Under the pieces are notes generated by a model. The model was not told the origin of the DNA. It ran no database searches and saw only the letters and a program-made list of their open reading frames with translations. Shown here piece by piece: positions 8,750-17,957 of a DNA stretch of 64,000 nt (positions are counted from its first letter, which is position 1; the number at the start of each line of letters is the position of its first letter). The translations under genes and the position numbers were made by a program. Origin of the DNA: JBJTUH01 sp044346175 (lineage in GTDB: Bacteria; Cyanobacteriota; Vampirovibrionia; Vampirovibrionales; JAJTHC01); assembly GCA_044346175.1 (NCBI GenBank), contig JBIIZQ010000008.1:12482-76481 (forward strand), read 5' to 3'.

Positions 8750-10261
8750 ATGACAGCGGGCCCCACATTTCTAGGCTTTTTTAATATGCAGCGTGCCATG
8801 AGTACGGCACAAGTTGCCTTGAATACGCTTTCAAATAACGTGGCAAATATGAATACAGAGGGTTATTCTCGGCAGCGTGTGAATATTGTCACGGAAGCAC
8901 CCTTGACGATGAATATCACCAATATTAGTCAGATGGGACAGGGGTCGGTGGTGGAGTCTATCCAACGGATTCGAGAAGCATCTCTTGACGATGATTACCG
9001 CACAGGTAACAGTACTTTTGGCAAGGAAAGCCAAATTGCGGATGCCCTTAAAACCTTGGAAGGGTATCTGAAAGAGCCTTCTGAAAATGGTATCAACGCC
9101 AGTATGCAACAGCTTTTTGATGCCATCCATGAAGTGGGTTTAAACCCCGACAGTTTGCCTGCTCGTTCGGCATTTATCTCTCAGGCAACAGACACCATGA
9201 AGCTTTTTCAAGAGAAAATCAGTTATATTCAGAATCAACGAAGAAGTCTCATTGGCGACCCGAGCGTACCCAATAGTGTCTCTAGTAGCCAACTCAACAC
9301 CACAACCAAACAGGCTAACAGTATTATTACGTCCTTAGTGGATATTGGCGTTCAGATTCAAAGTGTTGTAGATTCTGGAGGTCAACCGAATGACCTGCTT
9401 GATAGACGAGACCTTTTACTTAAAAATCTCTCAGAGCTTGTGGATATTCAAGTGGACTTTACAACCGAGTCTCAGTACGACCTCACCATTGGTGGGCTAA
9501 CCTTCATTTCTGCGGGTGTGAAGCAAAATTACAGTCTTCAAACCGTTGCAAACCCTGGTCCTACCCCTACGCCCGATGACCGACCCGCACTACTCCAAGC
9601 GGTGAATCTTGCGACTAACGCCGCAACAACCCTGAATGACACCATTACAAGTGGTCGTCTTAAAGGGTATTTAGAGGTCGGAGAAGTTTCAACGTCAGGC
9701 AATGTGACGCTTCCAAACGTTATTACGAGGTTGGATACCCTTTTTTCAACCTTGGCCACGCAACTGAATAACCTACAAACCACAGGGCGTGACTTAAACG
9801 GTACACTTGCCACGGCAACGCCTCTTTTTAACCTGACCGCTGGTACGGGGCCTGCCACACTACGTTATGACATCAATACCAATCTTGTAAGTAACCCTAG
9901 ACTCTTTGCCGCCGCCGATGGTACAGGTGCTTTTGCGGGGACGGGGGATGCTAGAAACGTCAAGCGTATGACTGATTTATGGAATACGCCACAAGCGGGG
10001 CTTGGTAATAATCGGATGGATGGCTACTATAACAGTGTCGTGGCAAGTATCGGGGTGGATACCAAGGCACATAAAGACCGTGCTGAAAATACAGAGCAGG
10101 CACTTGCTGCACTTGAGAATCGTCGTCAAGAAATATCGGGTGTAAACCTTGACGAAGAGGGTGCGGATATGTTGCGGTATCAGCGTGCCTTTGAGGCCGC
10201 CTCGAGGGTACTCACAACCTATGACAAGATGTATGAGACTATCATCAATATGATACGTTAA
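8750..10261 (+). CDS. flgK: Flagellar hook-associated protein 1 (hook-filament junction)
   Basis: About 503 residues. The N-terminus has the axial-protein signature A-L-N-T-L-S-N-N-V-A-N-M-N-T-E-G-Y-S-R-Q, and the C-terminus has the matching coiled-coil end with G-V-N-L-D-E-E-G and A-x-R-V-L-T-T-Y-D-K-M. FlgK is exported by the flagellar type III apparatus and forms the first junction ring between hook and filament. Two ATG codons lie in tandem (8747 and 8750). The AAGGA at 8738-8742 is better spaced from the second, so 8750 is chosen. It lies between flgN-like and flgL genes in one transcription direction. Confidence 0.95.
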   Translation: MTAGPTFLGFFNMQRAMSTAQVALNTLSNNVANMNTEGYSRQRVNIVTEAPLTMNITNISQMGQGSVVESIQRIREASLDDDYRTGNSTFGKESQIADALKTLEGYLKEPSENGINASMQQLFDAIHEVGLNPDSLPARSAFISQATDTMKLFQEKISYIQNQRRSLIGDPSVPNSVSSSQLNTTTKQANSIITSLVDIGVQIQSVVDSGGQPNDLLDRRDLLLKNLSELVDIQVDFTTESQYDLTIGGLTFISAGVKQNYSLQTVANPGPTPTPDDRPALLQAVNLATNAATTLNDTITSGRLKGYLEVGEVSTSGNVTLPNVITRLDTLFSTLATQLNNLQTTGRDLNGTLATATPLFNLTAGTGPATLRYDINTNLVSNPRLFAAADGTGAFAGTGDARNVKRMTDLWNTPQAGLGNNRMDGYYNSVVASIGVDTKAHKDRAENTEQALAALENRRQEISGVNLDEEGADMLRYQRAFEAASRVLTTYDKMYETIINMIR

Positions 10262-10270
10262 AAGGCTTAT

Positions 10271-10305
10271 TAGAAAGTTTGCTAGAAAGTTTGCTAGAAA
10301 GTTTG
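10271..10305. repeat. 12-bp tandem repeat between flgK and flgL
   Basis: The unit TAGAAAGTTTGC occurs nearly three times in a row (10271-10282, 10283-10294, 10295-10305), starting 10 bases after the flgK stop. Copies are identical, which suggests recent slippage. Confidence 0.85.
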
Positions 10306-10386
10306 TATGTATTTAGGCTATGAACGCTCCATGTTGGGTTGTTCATGCGCAAGGAAGATAGTTAAACAAGCTGAGGAGATACGAGG

Positions 10387-11319
10387 ATGGTTGGACGTGT
10401 GAACTCTACGATGATTGCCATGAACAGCATTCGTCATTTGCGTGACCAGCTTTCGGGGTTGAGTCAATCGCAAGAACAACTTTCCACCAATAAAAAAGTT
10501 AATCGACCCAGTGATGACCCCGTGGGGATGACTCGTGTGGGGGACTTAACCAATACCTTACGTTTTGATGAACGCTTTCTTGCAAATGTCCAGCAAGGAC
10601 AATCTGAATTAAAGTCTGTGGATGAGCTGATGAATAACTTACAAGATGTTGCACAACGTGCTTTGGAGCTTGCAACACAAGGTAGTAACTTAACCCTCAA
10701 TGCCACCAACAGACTGACCATGTCTCAAGAAATTGACCAACTCATTAACCAAGCCATTCAGGTAGGGAATACCAATTTGGCGGGGAAACACCTCATGAGT
10801 GGCTTCAGAACCGACACCGTACCTTTCACTCGTGCAGGGGATGCCGTCGCCTTTGCTGGGTCAGTACCAGGGAGTTCGGCACGTATGATTAGTGTCTCTG
10901 AAAACACCACGGTACAGGTGAATATCAATGGTCAAGATGTGTTGGGGTTTGTCACTGTGGATGGTTCGGGTGTGGTGAATGGTGGTTCAGGCTTATTACG
11001 AACCCTCATGAGCCTGAAACAAGACCTTGCAAACAATAATGTGACGGGTGTACAAACACGCCTAGACCAGCTCCATACCGATATCAATACGCTTAACCTA
11101 CAACAGGGACAGGCTGCAGGTAATCTGGCACGACTGAACCAAATTCAGGAGCGGATTGAGTCTCGGAAGGATAGTTTAACCGAGGAGTATGCCGCTATTG
11201 TCAATATCGATGTTGCAGAGGTTATGAGCAGGATGCGTCAGCAGGAGGCTACTTACCAAGCCTCTTTAACGGCGGTGAGTCGTTTGAATAGCATGTCACT
11301 CTTTGACTATATTCGTTAG
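10387..11319 (+). CDS. flgL: Flagellar hook-associated protein 3 (hook-filament junction)
   Basis: 310 residues with the flagellin-like N-terminus: a helix with Q-L-S-T-N-K-K-V-N-R-P-S-D-D-P-V-G, the D0/D1 signature of FlgL. The C-terminal helix ends in a pattern rich in Q-E-A-T-Y-Q-A-S-L. FlgL forms the second junction ring, between FlgK and the filament. GAGGA lies a few bases upstream of the ATG. csrA and fliW, which often follow flgL, are not here; selO follows instead. Confidence 0.94.
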   Translation: MVGRVNSTMIAMNSIRHLRDQLSGLSQSQEQLSTNKKVNRPSDDPVGMTRVGDLTNTLRFDERFLANVQQGQSELKSVDELMNNLQDVAQRALELATQGSNLTLNATNRLTMSQEIDQLINQAIQVGNTNLAGKHLMSGFRTDTVPFTRAGDAVAFAGSVPGSSARMISVSENTTVQVNINGQDVLGFVTVDGSGVVNGGSGLLRTLMSLKQDLANNNVTGVQTRLDQLHTDINTLNLQQGQAAGNLARLNQIQERIESRKDSLTEEYAAIVNIDVAEVMSRMRQQEATYQASLTAVSRLNSMSLFDYIR

Positions 11320-11456
11320 CTACTATAGGATAGGGAGAAGGTGCATAGACTTATCTCTTCACCTTTCCTTGCCTTATCTTACTTATACGCACACATGTTA
11401 TTGATGCTTCTCTTACACGATTCTCTCACGCTATCCTATCACACGCCCCTTTCCTC

Positions 11457-13145
11457 ATGAACGCTCCACACAATACGCTTCGTCAAGCTTGGCAACAAGT
11501 GACGACCCCTTTCGATGCTTCACAAAGCTTTACCCCGCTCTACACAGACATGCAAACTGAAGGTCTTCCTAACCCTACTCTTTGTGCTTGGAACACCACT
11601 TTAGCACACGCTCTTGATTTGCCTAAGACCCTCCCTGAAGCTCACGATACCCTTACGCCCTACCTCAGTGGTAATCATCCTTGGCACCCTCAAGGGGGAT
11701 ATGCCACGGTGTATGCAGGGCATCAGTTTGGACATTTTGTACCACAATTAGGCGATGGTCGCGCCTTTTGGGTGAACGAATTGCCACTTAAACCCACGCA
11801 AGAGGCACACGCTTTACAGATGTTTGCACTGCCAACGAGTTATCCTACTGTGGAACTTCAGTTGAAAGGTGCAGGTGATACGCCCTACTCACGCCGTGCT
11901 GATGGTCGTGCTGTGTTACGTTCCAGTATCCGAGAGTACCTTGCCAGTGAAGCCATGGCGGGTTTAGGTATACCCACCACACGAGCCTTAGCCTTGGTTG
12001 TGGATAGACATTACCCAGTCTATCGTGAAGAAACAGAACAAGCGGCTGTACTTACCCGTGTGGCACCAAGCTTTTTGAGATTCGGGCATGCTGAATTTTA
12101 TTACTACAATGGACAACATCACGCCCTAAAAGCCTTACTAACGCTTGTGATACGCACCTACTATCCTGAACTTTTGCGTGGTGAAGGGCTATTGGACACT
12201 GAACCCACATCCCCCCGCTTTGAACAGGCTTTCCCCACCTTATGCCAAGCCCTTGCACTGCGGGTTGCAGAAAGAACAGCCACCCTCATGGCAGACTGGC
12301 AAAGTGTAGGGTTTTGCCATGGTGTGATGAATACCGATAACTTTAGTGTGCTTGGACTCACTTTGGATTATGGCCCTTATGGCTTTATGGATGGCTTTGA
12401 TTTGGGGCATATTTGCAATCATAGCGATACGTCAGGACGGTATGCTTATCATCAACAACCTGTGATAGGGATGTGGAACGTGATGAAATTTGCCCAGTGT
12501 TTAGTACCCTTTTTAACAGATGTCCAGAAAGAAACCTTTGAAGATACCCTCCTACACTACTATCAAAAAGTGTACATCAAGGCTTTTGAAGCTCGCTTTG
12601 CAGCCAAGCTCGGGCTACGTACTTGGCTGCCTGAAACGGATACTCGACTCCTTCAAGAGTTATTACACGCACTGGATACTCAGCACTTGGATATGACCTT
12701 ATTCTTTAGAGGGCTGGGTGAGATGCAACCTTTACTCCACCACACGATTGACACCACAGAGGCTTTCATCCAAGGAATTCATGAGGCTTGGGCAAGTTGG
12801 TTAAAGCCGAACTTAAAGGGGAAGCCTTTTCAAGAGCAAATGACGATTTGGCTACAAGCGTATCAAGCACGGGTTTATCAAGAAACCACACAACAGGCAA
12901 CGGATTCCCTGCCATTAACCCCAGAAGGTCGACGTGAGACCATGCACAAGGTGAATCCTTTGTATGTATGTAGAAATTATCTTGCCCAAGAGGCGATTCA
13001 AGCAGCTGAACAAGATAACTGGCAACCTTTCCATACTTTGTTAGATTGTTTAAATCAGCCCTTTACCGTAAACCCACAGGCAACGCATCAAGCTGATTAT
13101 CCGCCCCAGTGGAGCCAACGTATTGCGGTAAGTTGTTCTTCCTAG
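11457..13145 (+). CDS. selO: Protein adenylyltransferase SelO (YdiU/UPF0061 family)
   Basis: 562 residues, slightly longer than E. coli YdiU. Family motifs are all present: Y-A-G-H-Q-F-G-H, L-G-D-G-R-A, the pseudokinase core L-Q-L-K-G-A-G-D-T-P-Y-S-R, D-G-R-A-V-L-R-S-S-I-R-E, and C-H-G-V-M-N-T-D-N-F with L-D-Y-G-P-Y-G-F-M-D. The protein ends S-C-S-S, the place where many family members carry a redox Cys (selenocysteine in mitochondria). SelO transfers AMP from ATP to Ser, Thr or Tyr side chains and is linked to oxidative stress. It stands alone downstream of flgL, and a link to motility is not implied. Confidence 0.95.
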   Translation: MNAPHNTLRQAWQQVTTPFDASQSFTPLYTDMQTEGLPNPTLCAWNTTLAHALDLPKTLPEAHDTLTPYLSGNHPWHPQGGYATVYAGHQFGHFVPQLGDGRAFWVNELPLKPTQEAHALQMFALPTSYPTVELQLKGAGDTPYSRRADGRAVLRSSIREYLASEAMAGLGIPTTRALALVVDRHYPVYREETEQAAVLTRVAPSFLRFGHAEFYYYNGQHHALKALLTLVIRTYYPELLRGEGLLDTEPTSPRFEQAFPTLCQALALRVAERTATLMADWQSVGFCHGVMNTDNFSVLGLTLDYGPYGFMDGFDLGHICNHSDTSGRYAYHQQPVIGMWNVMKFAQCLVPFLTDVQKETFEDTLLHYYQKVYIKAFEARFAAKLGLRTWLPETDTRLLQELLHALDTQHLDMTLFFRGLGEMQPLLHHTIDTTEAFIQGIHEAWASWLKPNLKGKPFQEQMTIWLQAYQARVYQETTQQATDSLPLTPEGRRETMHKVNPLYVCRNYLAQEAIQAAEQDNWQPFHTLLDCLNQPFTVNPQATHQADYPPQWSQRIAVSCSS

Positions 13146-13304
13146 GCTGTGTGGCTTTGGCTGTGTGGCGTTGATGGATAGCGTAAGCCGATTTCCATAC
13201 TAGAACCTACGCTTCTTGGTACACGGTTTTTTCTCTAAAGCGGACCTATCACGGATAGCATCGTGTATTGAGGGGAGCTAAGTCTTGCTGTTGCTTCAGA
13301 AAAA

Positions 13305-13314
13305 GGGGGGGGGG
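13305..13314. repeat. Ten-base G homopolymer upstream of the HDOD gene
   Basis: Ten consecutive G residues lie in the selO-HDOD gap, about 100 bases before the HDOD start codon. Tracts this long slip easily during replication and can alter promoter spacing. No promoter could be matched to it. Confidence 0.8.
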
Positions 13315-13414
13315 TCGAATGTATAGTGTAATAGTGTTCACCCTTTGAGGTGTTTCTCCTTATGTAACTGCTTGCATTAAGCGATATCCCCTTGTTTAGG
13401 ATGGGAAATATGCC

Positions 13415-14332
13415 ATGATGATGTTGTGTGCATCTCAATCAGCCCCACCCCCTCAGAAGCCTTCTATTGACGAGATTATTAGTCGTTTTGAGAATGCCTC
13501 TCCACCTCCTACGGCGCTCATGCAGGTGTTAAATCTGATGGAGCGTCCTGAGGTGAGTGCTGAGGACCTTGCAGAGGTGATTCGGAACGACCAACGTTTA
13601 ACGGCTGTTCTTTTAAAACTGTGTAATAGTGCGGCGTATGGGCTATCCAAAAAAATTGAAACGATTCAAAACGCTGTCGCTATTTTAGGTTTTAAGACCC
13701 TAAAGAGTTTGGTCTATTCTATGTTGAGTCATTCCACGTTGAACAAACCTCTTGACGGTTATGGACTTGATTCAGGGGCATTATGGACCAATGCACTTAC
13801 GGGTGCTTTGTTTGCGAAAGCCTTGTCAAAAAAACATCAGTGGGCTGACCCAGAAGTCGCTTTTACGGCTGGTTTGCTCAGAGACATGGGTAAACTTGCT
13901 CTCAATGATTACGTAGGCGAAGAAACCAAGAGTATCGAGCAGGCTGCTCGCCGTGACCAAGGTGGGTATGACCATGCGGAAGCCAGCGTGTTTGGTATTG
14001 ACCATGCCGAATTGGGCTATGAAATTGCCAAAAAATGGCAATTGCCAGAATCCTTATGTATGGCCATTCGATACCATCATCATCCGAAGCGCTTGCGTGA
14101 TGAGAATCCTTCAAAAGAAGCCCTGAAAGTTGTTTCGATTGTCCATTTGGCTGATATTCTAACAGTCATGATAGGTTATGGTGTAGGTTCAGACGGGTTA
14201 ATGTACACCCTTGATGAAACGATTATGGACACGCTTCAGTTTGAACTCACGCCTTTGTGGCTTGAAACAACAGTCTCTGAATTGAGTGTCTGTCAGGCTG
14301 AAGCCAATGCGTTTAAACAAGCGTTAACCTAA
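13415..14332 (+). CDS. HDOD-domain signalling protein
   Basis: 305 residues opening with three Met codons. Residues about 30-225 form an HDOD domain: S-P-P-P-T-A-L-M-Q-V-L-N-L, D-Q-R-L-T-A-V-L-L-K-L-C-N-S-A-A-Y-G and G-L-L-R-D-M-G-K-L-A. The C-terminal helices carry Y-H-H-H-P. HDOD proteins are HD-GYP relatives, usually without phosphodiesterase activity, and act as adaptors in stress, motility or cyclic-di-GMP pathways. No second domain is fused. The gene sits before a CheD-like gene, and both proteins open with nearly the same few residues (M-M-L-C-A). It is probably cytoplasmic, and its partners are unknown. Confidence 0.88.
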   Translation: MMMLCASQSAPPPQKPSIDEIISRFENASPPPTALMQVLNLMERPEVSAEDLAEVIRNDQRLTAVLLKLCNSAAYGLSKKIETIQNAVAILGFKTLKSLVYSMLSHSTLNKPLDGYGLDSGALWTNALTGALFAKALSKKHQWADPEVAFTAGLLRDMGKLALNDYVGEETKSIEQAARRDQGGYDHAEASVFGIDHAELGYEIAKKWQLPESLCMAIRYHHHPKRLRDENPSKEALKVVSIVHLADILTVMIGYGVGSDGLMYTLDETIMDTLQFELTPLWLETTVSELSVCQAEANAFKQALT

Positions 14333-14441
14333 ACCTAGTGTGCTGCCAGTGTTGTGCCAATGTGTTTTCTCTCTATGAACTCCTGTCCATCTCAATCAGA
14401 CCAATCCCTAAACTCCCTCCCAATTCATTGAGTGTTTTAAG

Positions 14442-15011
14442 ATGATGCTGTGTGCTGCTACCACTTCAGAAAACCAAAAAGTGCTTGAGGCTCAAGAAAT
14501 TCTGCCTTCACAGCTCATCGTGGTACCACAGGATACACAAGCTGAGGGTCAATTTTGGCATGTGCCTTCTTTGGCAACAGGGCTGGTGGTAGTAGGGTTT
14601 ACGCGCTTGCCACGGGTGATAGCCGTGGGGCATTTTACCTTGCCAGATAGTAAGCTTCTTGGTGAAAGTTTTTCAGAGCAGGAACCTGCCAAGTTTATTG
14701 ACCTTGGGATTCCTCATTTGCTGGAACTGATTCAAAAACAACAGCAAGGGCTAACCCCCGAAGGACCCCATTCCCCCGTATTGTTCAAACTGATTGGAGG
14801 GTCGCAATTGTTCCAATTTGGTGGTGGGGCGGGTAATCCGCTCAATATCGGTACAAGGAATGCGATTGCGTCTCGTGCAACCCTTGGTAAGCTTGGGAAG
14901 ATGGTGATTGCAGCCGATGTAGGCGGCAATAAAGCCCGTAAAGTCACCATTGAACCTGCCTCAGGTATCATTACGGTTGAGGAAATCGGCGGTCGTAAAA
15001 TTACCCTATAA
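14442..15011 (+). CDS. CheD-like protein lacking the catalytic cysteine
   Basis: 189 residues. The second half matches the chemoreceptor deamidase CheD: G-H-F-T-L-P (equivalent of the M-A-H-x-x-L-P His motif, here H64), then F-K-L-I-G-G-S, N-I-G-T-R-N and A-A-D-V-G-G-N-K-A-R. CheD converts specific Gln residues of chemoreceptors to Glu using a Cys-His pair. Here the usual G-S-C-V segment is replaced by T-G-L-V-V-V, and the only Cys in the whole protein is C4, far from the site. The protein is thus probably not a deamidase; it could still bind CheC or receptors. Its 3' end overlaps hemB on the other strand by 6 bases. Confidence 0.75.
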   Translation: MMLCAATTSENQKVLEAQEILPSQLIVVPQDTQAEGQFWHVPSLATGLVVVGFTRLPRVIAVGHFTLPDSKLLGESFSEQEPAKFIDLGIPHLLELIQKQQQGLTPEGPHSPVLFKLIGGSQLFQFGGGAGNPLNIGTRNAIASRATLGKLGKMVIAADVGGNKARKVTIEPASGIITVEEIGGRKITL

Positions 15012-16100
15012 GCCGTAAAGGGTTTTGGCAGCTTGTGCAAGCGTGGGGGCAGCATAGGTAATAATGCCTGTAGCACCTGCACGCCGCATGCCCACAGCCA
15101 TTTCCCAATGAAGGGCAGGAGCATCCAACCAGCCACGTTCACCTGCGGCTTCCACCATGCTGTATTCTCCGCTTACACTGTAGGCAATGATGGGGAGGTT
15201 GGTTTCTGTAGCCGCACATGCGATGAGGTCTAGGCAACTTAATGCTGGTTTTATAATCAGTGCATCGGCACCTTCTTCCACGTCGAGCGCAAGCTCTCGG
15301 GAGGCTTCTTTACGGTTGGCAAAGTCCATCTGGTACGTTTTTCGGTCGCCAAAGCTTGGGGCGGAACAGGCTGCATCTCGGAAAGGACCATAAAACGCCG
15401 AAGCATGTTTCACACTGTAACTGATAATGCCCACGTGAGGGAAGCCAGCCGTATCCAGAGCATGGCGTATCGCCGCAACCCGTCCATCCATCATGTCAGA
15501 AGGGGCAACAAAATCGGCTCCTGCTTGGGCTTGAGCCACGGCGACCCGTCCGAGCTGCACCAGTGCGGCATCGTTATCAACGCTTTGGGTACTTTCACAC
15601 AAAGGCCCACAATGCCCATGACGTGTGTAGCCACATAGGCATGTGTCAGCCCATAGGGTAATGTCATGTCCGAAGCGGGCTTTTAAGTGCCTAATTGCCT
15701 GCTGTACGCCCGCATTACCGTCGTAAGCATGGGTGCCAAGGTCATCTTTGTGTGCGTTATCCACTACGCCAAAAAGTAAAAAAGTACGAACCCCTAAGGC
15801 TTGCAGGCGTATTACTTCAGCTTCAAGGGAGGCAAGGGGGTACTGAAACACATGGGGCATACTTGCTACAGGGCTAGGACTTGTAAGATGCGGTGCCACA
15901 AACAGCGGGTATACGAGATGCTGGGGTAGAAGGATGGTTTCAGACATAAAGGCCCGCATGGCTTGTGAACGGCGCCATCGACGAGGACGTGCAATCAGTG
16001 TGGGCGTATCGTGCAAGTTGGGTAGGTTGGACATACCTGCCTGACAAGACACAGGAGAAACATCGCTGAATGGGGTACTGTGCATAGGTAAGGTACTCAC
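15006..16100 (-). CDS. hemB: Porphobilinogen synthase (delta-aminolevulinate dehydratase)
   Basis: 364 residues from the GTG at 16100; ATG at 16085 or 16034 would give a length nearer the usual 325-340. The enzyme joins two 5-aminolevulinate molecules to porphobilinogen in tetrapyrrole synthesis. Visible are R-P-R-R-W-R-R, the zinc-type cysteine cluster D-T-C-L-C-G-Y-T-R-H-G-H-C-G and the Y-S-V-K-H-A-S-A-F-Y-G-P-F-R segment. The Schiff-base lysine motif reads G-A-D-A-L-I-I-K-P-A-L-S-C, where the family usually has Tyr at the last place. V-S-G-E-Y-S-M near the C-terminus is normal. It is convergent with the CheD-like gene. Confidence 0.95.
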   Translation of the reverse strand: MSTLPMHSTPFSDVSPVSCQAGMSNLPNLHDTPTLIARPRRWRRSQAMRAFMSETILLPQHLVYPLFVAPHLTSPSPVASMPHVFQYPLASLEAEVIRLQALGVRTFLLFGVVDNAHKDDLGTHAYDGNAGVQQAIRHLKARFGHDITLWADTCLCGYTRHGHCGPLCESTQSVDNDAALVQLGRVAVAQAQAGADFVAPSDMMDGRVAAIRHALDTAGFPHVGIISYSVKHASAFYGPFRDAACSAPSFGDRKTYQMDFANRKEASRELALDVEEGADALIIKPALSCLDLIACAATETNLPIIAYSVSGEYSMVEAAGERGWLDAPALHWEMAVGMRRAGATGIITYAAPTLAQAAKTLYGL

Positions 16101-16411
16101 TGAAAAAGTAGCGTGACGTAACGAGGAGGCTGGTATCTTTTAGGTTATAGTGTTAGAGGGGTAATGAGGCAAAGTCAAGCGTATTGATTCTGATACTACC
16201 ATAAAGATAGTGTCCTCCATGAGACACGTGCTGCTCCTTTGGGGCAATTGCGTAAGGCTTCAAGGGTTTTGAAGACGAGTTTATGCTATACTTTGTAAGG
16301 TTAGCGGTCGTTATACGTTTCTAGTTTCTAGGCTTGCGTCCTAGTTTCTCACGACCCTCTTTTCCGTAAGCTTCGTTTGTATTACCGCTTAAAGCTCCCC
16401 TTTCACTCGCC
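16101..16411. other. Divergent promoter region between hemB and glyQ
   Basis: About 310 bases with no gene. The most plausible promoter element is an extended -10, TGCTATACT (16284-16292), reading toward glyQ. No convincing -35 lies at the usual distance. Nothing else was recognised. Confidence 0.5.
16284..16292 (+). promoter_or_regulatory. Candidate extended -10 promoter of glyQ
   Basis: TG-C-TATACT differs from the extended -10 consensus by one base and lies 120 bases before the glyQ ATG. The missing -35 is tolerated by extended -10 promoters. Confidence 0.4.
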
Positions 16412-17491
16412 ATGTTCAGCACGCCCTCTTCATCAGCTACCCAAGCATTAACACAGTCTCTTCAACCACAACGGTATTTTCAGGACCTCATTGCCTCCCT
16501 CAACCTGTACTGGGCAAACAAGGGCTGTGTCATTTTGCAACCTTACGACACTGAAAAAGGGGCTTCCACCATGAACCCCGCCACATTCCTGCGGGTGTTA
16601 GGGGAAGGGGCTTGGAACGTAGCGATGGTAGAACCTTGCAGAAGACCAACCGATGGGCGTTATGGTGAAAACCCTAACCGTCTTCAGCACTACTTTCAGT
16701 ATCAGGTGATTATGAAACCCGCACCAGCAACCATTCAACAGGACTACCTCGACAGCTTGGCCGTACTGGGTATTGACCCCTCCTTACACGACATTCGTTT
16801 TGTAGAGGATAATTGGGAATCCCCCACGCTAGGTGCTTGGGGTGTGGGCTGGGAAGTATGGTTGAATGGGATGGAAATTACACAGTTTACCTATTTCCAG
16901 CAAGTGGGTGCTGTGGAAGTGGCACCTACTCCTGTTGAAATCACTTACGGATGCGAGCGTTTGGCGATGTATCTGCAGGGTGTAGACAGTGTGTATGATT
17001 TGCAATGGAACGCCACGATGACCTACGGCGAAGTATACCTCCGTAGTGAGATTGAACAGTCTCACTATAACTTTAGCTTTTCCTCACCTGAGCGTTTACG
17101 CACCATGTTTCAGTGTCACTATGATGAGGCGGATGCTCTTCTGAGCCAAGGAGAGGCTCTTGCAAACGCACTGACCACAAAGACGACCACCCATGACAAA
17201 ACTTCACACACGGAAGCTACTCGTAACGAGAGCTTGTCTGACGCTTTTGCTCATAAGACTTTTCCAGGTTTAGGTGCCATCCCTGCTTTTGACCATACCC
17301 TAAAATGTTCGCACATGTTTAACCTATTAGATGCCCGTGGTGCGATTAGTAAAGATGAGCGGACGCAACTTATTTTAACGATTCGTTCCTTGGCTGAAAG
17401 AGTCGCTAAACTGTATATTCAATCCCCCGCCGTGGTACAAGCCCAAACGCTTACAGATAAGCCTGTTGTGTCCTGCGTCACGATTGCTTAA
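16412..17491 (+). CDS. glyQ: Glycine--tRNA ligase alpha subunit
   Basis: 359 residues, longer than the usual 290-300. The class II catalytic subunit is clear: C-V-I-L-Q-P-Y-D-T-E-K-G-A, E-P-C-R-R-P-T-D-G-R-Y-G-E-N-P-N-R, W-G-V-G-W-E-V-W and I-T-Y-G-C-E-R-L. It charges tRNA-Gly together with the beta subunit GlyS. The extra length is a Thr/Glu-rich insertion (about 255-285) before the last helices. glyS normally follows glyQ directly, but here a mobilisation gene begins 3 bases after the stop, so glyS must be elsewhere. Confidence 0.96.
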   Translation: MFSTPSSSATQALTQSLQPQRYFQDLIASLNLYWANKGCVILQPYDTEKGASTMNPATFLRVLGEGAWNVAMVEPCRRPTDGRYGENPNRLQHYFQYQVIMKPAPATIQQDYLDSLAVLGIDPSLHDIRFVEDNWESPTLGAWGVGWEVWLNGMEITQFTYFQQVGAVEVAPTPVEITYGCERLAMYLQGVDSVYDLQWNATMTYGEVYLRSEIEQSHYNFSFSSPERLRTMFQCHYDEADALLSQGEALANALTTKTTTHDKTSHTEATRNESLSDAFAHKTFPGLGAIPAFDHTLKCSHMFNLLDARGAISKDERTQLILTIRSLAERVAKLYIQSPAVVQAQTLTDKPVVSCVTIA

Positions 17492-17493
17492 AG

Positions 17494-17916
17494 ATGAATC
17501 TTTCCGAGGAAGCGATTTCTAAAATGTCAACGAGTACGCCTACTGTGAGTGAAAAGCCTCAAGGGAAACCTGCCCGTGGGGTGGGTCGTCCGAGAAGAAA
17601 CCAACGCCATGACGAGCGGTCTTCACACTCATTTACCATGCGTCTTTCACCGAGTGAAATGGCTGATATTGAGACTTCTGCACGACTTGCTGGGATGACA
17701 CGTTCGGAATTTATCCGTAGGCGTGTTTTGGGGCAGGACGTAAAGCCTCTCCAAGGGGCTGTGGAGTATCAATGGTTGCAAACACTCAAAGAACTCAAAA
17801 CGATTTTAGCAACCGTCCCTGACCCAAGCCCTTGCCAAGAGACCCTGACCCTCGTCAATGACACCCTGAAGGCAACCTTGCAGCACTTGGCAAGCCAGAG
17901 TAAGCCTCTGGTGTAA
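17494..17916 (+). CDS. MobC-like relaxosome accessory protein
   Basis: 140 residues. After a disordered basic N-terminus come S-F-T-M-R-L-S-P-S-E-M-A-D-I-E, A-R-L-A-G-M-T-R-S-E-F-I-R-R-R-V-L-G. This is the ribbon-helix-helix pattern of MobC proteins that bind oriT and help the relaxase melt the nic site. It begins 3 bases after glyQ and is followed 41 bases later by a relaxase gene, the normal mobC-mobA order. A second possible start is ATG 17524. Cytoplasmic DNA-binding protein by inference. Confidence 0.82.
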   Translation: MNLSEEAISKMSTSTPTVSEKPQGKPARGVGRPRRNQRHDERSSHSFTMRLSPSEMADIETSARLAGMTRSEFIRRRVLGQDVKPLQGAVEYQWLQTLKELKTILATVPDPSPCQETLTLVNDTLKATLQHLASQSKPLV

Positions 17917-17957
17917 GTGTAGGGTGTGCCTATGGTAGATGCAAGGGAACCCTAAAA

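Noticed and set aside
10271..10305. Tandem repeat as a CRISPR array
   Set aside because: Units are only 12 bases, directly adjacent and without spacers; no cas gene is present.
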